Below, one piece after another: positions 56,885 to 64,000 of a stretch of 64,000 nucleotides of DNA. Source of the stretch: Cyclospora cayetanensis (Eukaryota > Apicomplexa > Conoidasida > Eucoccidiorida > Eimeriidae); contig NW_020312425.1 of the NCBI RefSeq assembly GCF_002999335.1, forward strand, positions 62,001 through 126,000, in the 5' to 3' direction. The notes beneath the pieces were generated by a model that saw nothing but the letters and a program-made list of their open reading frames with translations, was not told where the DNA came from and searched no databases. The position numbers and the translations under genes were made by a program. Numbering within the stretch: position 1 is the first letter of the stretch; each line of letters opens with the position of its first letter.

Positions 56885-59800
56885 ATGTCTTCCAGACTCC
56901 TCTGTAGCGCTGCTGCGCGGCTTGGCGCCCGCGCGAGCGCCGCAGCTCCTAGTGGCATTTCGCAGAGTTCCTTCTCGAAGGTTTTCACTTCTCATTCTCT
57001 CGCGTCTCAAGGAATCCACGCGACCTTGACAGCTCGGAGGTGTTTAGCTGTCGCCTCCGCAGGCGCTTCCGTTCCCGCAGCAGCAGCGGCAGCTACGACG
57101 GGGGCTCCCCAGTACCGTCGTGTGCCCTTCGTTAAGGAGGATTTGACAGCTGTCATGCGGGAGGTGCCCGATTTCAAGTATTACTACATCGGTAGTGAGA
57201 ACGCGTCCAGCTACCCGTACAAAAATGTGCCCTTGGACCAACCAATCCTAGACGCAGTCAGTTGCGCTTGCACTACCGCCTTCCCCGCGTTGGCTTCCCT
57301 CTTTCCCTACACCTAACCTCCCTCCTTGTTTGCTGAGAGCCATGCTACATGCATGCGCGGGGCTCTCGGAGATGTGGTAATCGGCGAAGCCCAGTGCACG
57401 CTTTAGGCCGTCTCATCACAGAGCCCGCAGGCAGCATGGCTCAGCACCAAAAGCACGAATGGCCAAATGGGTGTAAACGCCGCTAAACCCGTAACGGGTG
57501 GCAGGCATGCATGGTGACTTCTGCTGCGGTGGCTCTGATAGGGAACACGTGTGTGCACATTAGAAACTCGATTTCTCGTCATGAGGGGAGCCGCCTTTGC
57601 ACTTGGAAGGAGGCTGCCGCATGAGCTGTCCGTACTCTATGAAGGGTTTTCGATTTGAATCCTATCTGCATGGACGCGTATACATGTGTGTGTGTGTGTG
57701 TGCGTGTGTGCGTGTGTGTGTTTCCGTCTTCATACATATTCGTCTGCCTCCTACTAGGCCAACTTGGGCAGCGCCACCTTACCCAAAGCAGATGTGGAAT
57801 ACTCCATGTTAGAAAACGGCCTTCGCATCGCCTCTGTAGATCGCGGAGGGCTGGTGTCATCCCTGGGACTTTTCGTTAACACGGGTCAGGATGCTTGTGT
57901 GCATGATCTTTCGCTTGGCTGAACCTTCCCCTTCGATATCGTCGGTTCCCTCCGTTTCTGCATGCTGGGCATTCCTGACCTCTTCTCCGACAGAGGCATA
58001 TCCTTGGCATGTTTTCTCGAGAAACACGGGTGTTGAGTCGCCGTGTGGTCGGTGCCTCTGATCTGCGCTGCTTTCTCTACTGCTACCGTTCTTGCACCCC
58101 GCGCTAGGTGTTCTGGTAGTGTTTTGCTCATGTTGGTTGTGCTGCTCCTTCTTTGCCGGCTGCATCCTGCGAAATAGGCCTTTCCTCGACATCTTGCCCA
58201 TTCTCCTCGATTGCGTTGCATTGTGCATATCTGCCTCCTTCAGGAAGCCGGTGGGAAGACGTCACCAACTTTGGTGTGAGCCACATGCTGCAGACGATGG
58301 CATTCCACTCAACTGCGCATCTTTCTTTCCTTCGCACCGTCAAGTCCATCGAGGTCATGGGTGCCTCTGCCGCTTGCGCAGCTGGCAGGTAAGGGCAGCT
58401 GTGGGCTGAGCTTCAGAATGCATGCAACAAGAGACGCAATAGGCGGCCTGAACGCGGTAGCGCAGGGGATTGAAAAGGAATTTGGGGGGAGGAAGGGGGT
58501 GCAGTGGTCGTGTGGTCGACGTATACTGCGGAGACTTTCTCTATTTTTTTCTGGCCTAGTAGAAGGCAGACAGTGTGCCGGAAAGTTTTTTGTTGGTGTT
58601 GTCTTTTCTGTTTTCTTGGGGTTGTCTACAAGGACCCAAGTACCGCGCGTGCTGTCAAGTAGACAGGCTCTGCAAGTTGTTCCCCGTCATGATCCTTGTT
58701 ACACGTCCATATATGTGCATATGTATAGATGTATATATATATATATCGCCATTGCCTCTTGTTCTGGTGCTCGTTTGCATGTCGCGATCAGGGAGCATAT
58801 CATGTATACTGCCGAGTGCCAGCGCGAGCAGATGCCTTTGTTGCTGCCGATGCTGACGGGGAATGTTCTTTTCCCGCGCCTCCTTCCTTGGGAGCTGAAG
58901 GCGAACCACGATAAGCTGCTTCATATGAAGCATAGAATTGAGAGGACTCCTGACCAGATGGTGTCAGAACTTCTCCACACGACCGCGTGGCACAACAACA
59001 CCCTAGGGCACAAGCTGTATGCAGCAGAGAAGAGCCTTCAACATTTTAACGCCGACACGATCCGCAGCTTTATCCTGGATCACTTTAGCCCAGGTCCGCT
59101 CAGACGGCATTTCTCTTGAGGGCACTGTTGCTGGTTGCTGCGTGTGCTCCTCGCATGTGGTGATCCGCTTGCTTTCCCTGGCATCTCCAGTGCCGCGTAC
59201 ACCCTCTCCGAAATTCTCCATCCCTGACAGCTTCGCTGTGTCGAACGCGGTGTTTCTCCACCTGTGCTTACCCCGCATCGAGGCAACTCCAGAGTCCCCA
59301 TACACACCCAGTAGCCATGGGCTTGCCTGCCTGCCTTTCCTTCCTTTGATCTTTAGTGGACCCCCTTTACGGACTGTAGAAAATGCGCATCAGGCATGCA
59401 TGCCTGATGCGCGTTTTTCTCAGACCTATATATGTGTATATGTAAATTCATCTCGCACGCCGCGCCCTCTCTTTGTGCTTTTTCAGGCAACATGGTGTGT
59501 GTGGGGGTGAACGTCGCCCACGATGATCTGTGCAAGTGGCTCATGCGTTCCTTCGTTGATTACAATGCGGTCCCCCCAAAGGAACGAAAGGCCGCCAAGC
59601 CGGTATACACCGGAGGCGATGCCAGGATGGAGGCTGTTTCCCCGCATGCGCATATTGCAATTGCTTTTGAGACCGTAAGACGAAGAAGGAACCGAGCTCT
59701 ATTTCCCCTGGTGCATAAAATGCGTTTTTGAGCTGTGCGCGTCTGCCTGTTTTCTTGCGTCAATGGAAGGACTCCCGTCTGCCTGTTTTCTTGCGTCAAG

Positions 59801-61451
59801 GGATGGACTGACTTCGGTCTGTTGTTGTCTGAGTCGCACGCCGCTCTCTGTCGCAGCTGCTATGGCCATATTGTCGTGCTGCTTCTTGAGTTCGCAGCAA
59901 TGCTGCCTCCCCGTAGCGTCTGTGTGAGGAGGGGGTTCGGTGCCGTTGTCTCGCTTTCCCACGCGCTGTTTGCTGGGGTCGTTTATCCTTTGACTTCCTG
60001 TGTGTAAGGCTCACGGTTCTGCGAATGTGTTGTTCTGCTTTGCTGCTGCAGTCTGGCGGATGGAATAGCGGGGATTTAGTGGCGTACAGTCTGTTGCAGA
60101 CGCTGGTTGGGGGAGGCGGAGCCTTCAGCACCGGGGGTCCTGGCAAGGGCATGTACACCCGGCTGTATCTCGATGTTCTCAATAAACACGAATGGGTTGA
60201 AAGCGCCATGGCCTTCAACACGCAGTACTCGGATAGCGGTATCTTCGGTCTTTACATGCTCGCAGCTCCCGATAAGGTAGCTTTCGCCTTGACAGCCTCA
60301 TCAGCAGCAGATGCTTTCCTTTGGAAGGCGGAACTAGATGCCGTTTGCGAGGGGAGGGGCCCCGCTATCGCGATAATCGGCGTGCTTCCTTGTTTCGTAT
60401 TTCATGTCTGCCAGTCCGTTGTAACGCTGCAGTGCCATCTTCCATGTTGATGATGAGGATGGTAGCCTCACGTAGATGCGTGGCGGCAGGCAGGCTTCCC
60501 TTGCCCCTTCCGTCCTTCGTACTACTTGATTTGCTGCTGTGCTGCTCTCAGTCGTGTGCTCGGCCGTTGCTTCTCGGCGGACTTGCGCTGGCTCGTGCTG
60601 CAGGTGGCAACAGCTGTAAAGGTTCTAGCTGAGCAGTTCGCCAAGATGCGTAGGGTGTCCGCTGAAGAGTTCAACCGGGCGAAGAACTCCCTAAAGAGCT
60701 CTATCCACATGAACCTTGAATGCAGAGGCATCGTCATGGAAGATATCGGTAAGCGGGAGGGCTAGAAAGGCAGAGAGCTAGAGGGAGAGAGTAGATGATG
60801 GATTTGGCATGCCACGGACAAAATTTTGGCAAGACAGCAAATGTTCGTAACGCACGAATGGAGAAGTTGAATGGTACTGCATGTTGAAGATGTTTACAAG
60901 TTAGCCATGTATCACTGCACAGTTCTTGATGGCCTTTTCTGTGCGTGTGAGGGGCCCTCCAGGGAGGCAACTGCTGATGAGCGGTCGGGTGATTTCGCCC
61001 CAGGAGTTTTGCAAAGCCATCGACAATGTCAAAGAAGCAGATATAAAGCGGTGAGGATCTAAAATCTACGTTAACAGAGCCCTCACGGGGGGAGGTTTTT
61101 CGCTGGTTTCTCTCTGCACTCAATGTGTGGCCTCTAGCAGCAGGCCCTTCATAGAGGAGCTCCGTCTTCATGGCGAGTCGTCTGCTCAGATTCACCTTCT
61201 GTCTCTCTCTCTCTGCTGTCTCCGAATACCGGAGTTGTGCCCCTCATATTCCCATGTTTGCCTTTCGTGCTCTATCTGATAATGTGAATCTGAAGTCCTC
61301 CTTTGTTCTCGCTTCTTTCTTTCACGCCTTCAGGGTTGCCGACAAGATGTTCTCCAAGCCCCCCACAGTTGTTGCATATGGTGATATCTCTTGTGTCCCC
61401 CACTACGAGGAGATCCGTGCCGCCCTTCAGGCAGCAGGGGTTGGTAACTGA
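56885..61451 (+). CDS. PMPCA: Mitochondrial processing peptidase alpha subunit, 9 exons
   Basis: Exons: 56885-57256, 57758-57884, 58244-58388, 58792-59093, 59487-59674, 60052-60276, 60604-60748, 60963-61050, 61334-61451. They join to 1,710 nt, 569 residues. The protein is the M16-family, non-catalytic alpha subunit that recognises presequences in the mitochondrial matrix together with the beta subunit; in apicomplexans MPP subunits are also thought to serve as core proteins of complex III. The N-terminus is a Ser/Ala/Arg mitochondrial presequence ([18 protein letters not shown]). The core begins at [17 protein letters not shown]. The zinc-site position reads [13 protein letters not shown] rather than HxxEH, as expected for alpha. 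The diagnostic glycine-rich loop [19 protein letters not shown] is present near residue 400. C-terminal landmarks are [19 protein letters not shown] and [17 protein letters not shown]. All donors are gt; every junction keeps phase. The reading frame continuing past 60276 is intronic. Confidence 0.95.
59380..59417. repeat. 38-bp palindrome (28 bp perfect core)
   Basis: Bases 59385-59398 are the exact reverse complement of 59399-59412; A4/T4 flanks extend the pairing to 59380-59417 with one mismatch. It lies in intron 4 of the MPP alpha gene (59094-59486) and, like the palindrome at 45373-45462, has a GCATGCATGC centre. Confidence 0.92.
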
Positions 61452-64000
61452 ATGCAGCCTTTAGAGGAAGCCATAAGCGGGGGCGGGGGTTCACGGACCT
61501 CCCCAGGAAAGACGGTGCGGCGACCACGTGCTAGTCCCAGTATATATATATATATATCGATATAGTGGGAGAGAGAGTCATTCCCATTGATTTATAGGAC
61601 CTGATCTCACCTGCGCTCCAGAAGGAGGGCGAGAGGAACAAACCAGGCCAGGTTTCTGCTGGTTTGGCATTGCCGTGCGACCTCCCGAGGGCCTTCCTGA
61701 TCGGCGACTTCATGCGGTACCTCACAGGCAGTTGCGAGACGGCAAAATCCATGGGGTTTTGCATCCGCTCATGCCGAGCACTGCAGAAGGGTGTCCGAGC
61801 TGTGGAGCGGCATTTGCGCCCTTCCTTGCCTTTTTGAATCATAAGACACGGAAGGACCCAGCAGCATATGCAGGATGCGCTGCCGACTATGCAGGGGCCT
61901 CCTTGTGATTCGGGGCCCTGCAGCGTTTGCAGGGGCCCTACAGTCTATGCTGTGGCCCCCAAGTGGTGTGGGGACGCCATCAAGCAGAGGTGGCGAACAG
62001 TCTCTTCTAATAGCTGCATGCCATGCTGGCTCGCGTAGGATGCAGCTGTTTGTTGGGACTAGGGGGGATGGCACTGCCTCGCGGCGTTACTTCGGCTTAT
62101 TTGTAGGTATACATCTAGATCTGTCAGTGCGCTGCTGGCGTTTGGGTGGCAAGGCTGAATCAGGGAGGAATGGCTAGCATGCAGAAGCGCTTGGAAGGTA
62201 GACCCAGCAGGGGGAATCTCCCAGCGTACGGCAGCAGGGAAAGCCTGAAAACAGAGAAACGAGTATGGCTGGTTTAAATCCTTAGGTTAAGGGCCAAGCA
62301 CATGCAAGATGTTGCTCGTCGCCCTGCATGAGCATCCTGCCTCAAGGGCGCATGCCTGAAAAGGACTAAGAATCGGACTAGAAGGGAGGCCACAGCTAGT
62401 CACCCTTTAGCCCGTAGTAAACTTCTGCTCTTTTTACCTCCATATATGGACAAGAAAGAGGGGCGCCTTTGCCGAGCTGCTCTCTGTTTCACTAGCCTTT
62501 CAGGTGATCTGGCTCTTCAGGAGCAGGGCGAGCCGCATTTCATTTGAATACACGCTTGATCCGCTGCACGGCTTCCCTATACCTGACTCTTTGCGAGTAT
62601 CAGGAGTGCTCAGGGGATGTAGCAGCGCGCGATAGTCCCGGCCCCCTTGCTTCCTGCTGGAACCATGTAGAGTAATGAGGGCAGGGATGGGGGTACCACT
62701 TGAGAAGCAGTGGAAATAGCAACGAACGTAGATATGATGCACTTTGGGAGCTGCGGATCTGCGTGATGGGGGATTTCGGAGCAGCGTCACATATATTATC
62801 AAGGGGCTACGATGCAGAAGTTACAAACCAGCAGCCCATCTCGTTGCTGTTATGGTGCGACAGTAAGGTGGAGGTAGAAGTTTGCATGTCCTTGTACGCT
62901 CAGTCGTTTTTTATGTATCCTTTGGCACTGCGGGCTCGCATCTATGTCTATCCATCCCACTGAAAATCACCGTGGCTGGCAAAGCTGCACTTAAGTACTT
63001 TACATTACGGTTGGAATACAAAATGTTTGGTCGCTCTTATACTTTATCTGTTGGAGAGCAGAGCTAGTGTGATTCTATGCAGTAGACTGCATATACAAGT
63101 AAGTATGAATTCTGGGAGTGCTTAGCTTTCCCTGGTTCCTCCTGACGAAGCTCTGAGCGGTAATGGTAGGACGAGAGGGAACCGTTCTCAGAAAGAAGCT
63201 TAAGGACTTTCTAGTAGCTTTGTTTCGAGCGTGAGTCAATTTCTTTCCTATCGCTACCTCAGATGGAACTGTTCAAGCCTTGTAAAAGGCTAAGCCATAC
63301 CTAAATACTTCCTCGTGCACTAGTTAAATTTGACTACAACTTGCTTTATAACTGAAGAATTAGTTTGTCTAGACGTCGGTCCTGTTTATTCTAGAGTCCT
63401 GTTGGCTCGATACAAAAGGCGGCTACGCTGTGTGCGTCCGCGCTCAATGCTGTGAGAAATAACATGCTGCGACTGCTCGGAGTGTCTAGAACAGGCGGCT
63501 ATGCGCACCCTAGTGTCCCTCTTCCCCCATGCGGGATCCCTGTGGGAATGGAAGCACGAAAAGAGGAGGGTGGGGCTTTGGGGGGCAGGGAGAAGCACTC
63601 ATTGATTCTCCACCAAGTTTGTATTTAGTCTGGAATTCAAAGCGACTGCCTGCGGAGTGTTTGGATGGAGCTATCACACCGCTTGACTTGTGGGCCCTCA
63701 GCTTGTCCTCGAGGCCGTTTTGAGGGGGTGGCAGTGTCTGATTTGGCGGAATTCGACGTTGCTAGCTTCATCCTGCTTCTTTTCGGTCGGTGACCGTCGC
63801 TGCCGCGAGGGCATTTGCTAGCAGCATTGCTGCTGCTGTTCTTACTGCTCCGCTACCACTGGAATTCTATGAGCCGTCCGACGTTAAGCACTAGGATTGA
63901 TGATGTTTACGGGCGATGGGCTGGGTAAGACGCAAGGTCCCTCGGGATGCGCTGTAGTAATAACAGTGTGAGTGTTGATTCGTGTGGCCCCTTGGCAGTT
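61452..64000. other. 3' flank of MPP alpha; no supported gene
   Basis: About 2.5 kb. A short (TA)n run at about 61541-61562 follows the MPP alpha stop. Frames at 61875-62177 (+), 62500-62802 (-), 62700-62963 (+) and 63529-63723 (+) are short and show no recognisable product. The last 300 bases have CTG/GCTG triplets typical of this genome but no clear exon. Confidence 0.45.

Overview
This window looks like nuclear DNA of a coccidian apicomplexan, most likely Eimeria or its close relative Cyclospora. The evidence is the intron-rich genes with short phase-consistent exons, Gln/Ala/Ser runs, dense microsatellites inside introns, frequent GCATGC motifs and the kind of housekeeping genes present. 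The species call is inference. There are no bacterial operons, and I saw no tRNA, rRNA or CRISPR array.

Layout. 1-831 (-): 5' part of a gene for a secreted, Ser/Pro/Glu-rich protein that runs off the left edge. 3059-5335 (-): single-exon organellar phenylalanyl-tRNA synthetase. 6903-7189 (-): possible last exon of a GPI-anchored surface protein. 11162-12499 (-): single-exon p34/AAGAB-like adaptor chaperone. 13506-17342 (+): 11-exon gene for a 398-residue protein with an N-myristoylation-type start and possible A9/AIR9-like beta domains. 19813-39981 (-): about 46 exons that join in phase into one 2,147-residue membrane protein with a recurring L-x-x-G-x-[YH] module; I do not recognise the family. 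43630-49517 (+): 15-exon PSMD5-like 26S proteasome assembly chaperone. 50890-53327 (+): three-exon protein with a WW-like start. 56885-61451 (+): nine-exon mitochondrial processing peptidase alpha subunit.

Gene models were built by hand from splice signals, reading phase and protein similarity. In every multi-exon model the exon lengths sum to a multiple of three. Individual weak junctions are flagged.

The sequence is segmented. About 1-20 kb and 53-64 kb have few simple repeats, while 21-49 kb has a repeat in almost every large intron: CA/TG, TATG, GAGACA, GACAGA, a 22-bp and an about 30-bp minisatellite, and a 90-bp perfect palindrome. This resembles the alternating repeat-rich and repeat-poor segments described for Eimeria chromosomes.

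The genes do not form one pathway. Two serve the mitochondrion (PheRS, MPP alpha), one proteasome assembly, one clathrin-adaptor assembly, and at least three encode secreted or membrane-attached proteins of unknown role. The most interesting items are the giant membrane protein, the palindromes in introns and the candidate GC-AG introns.
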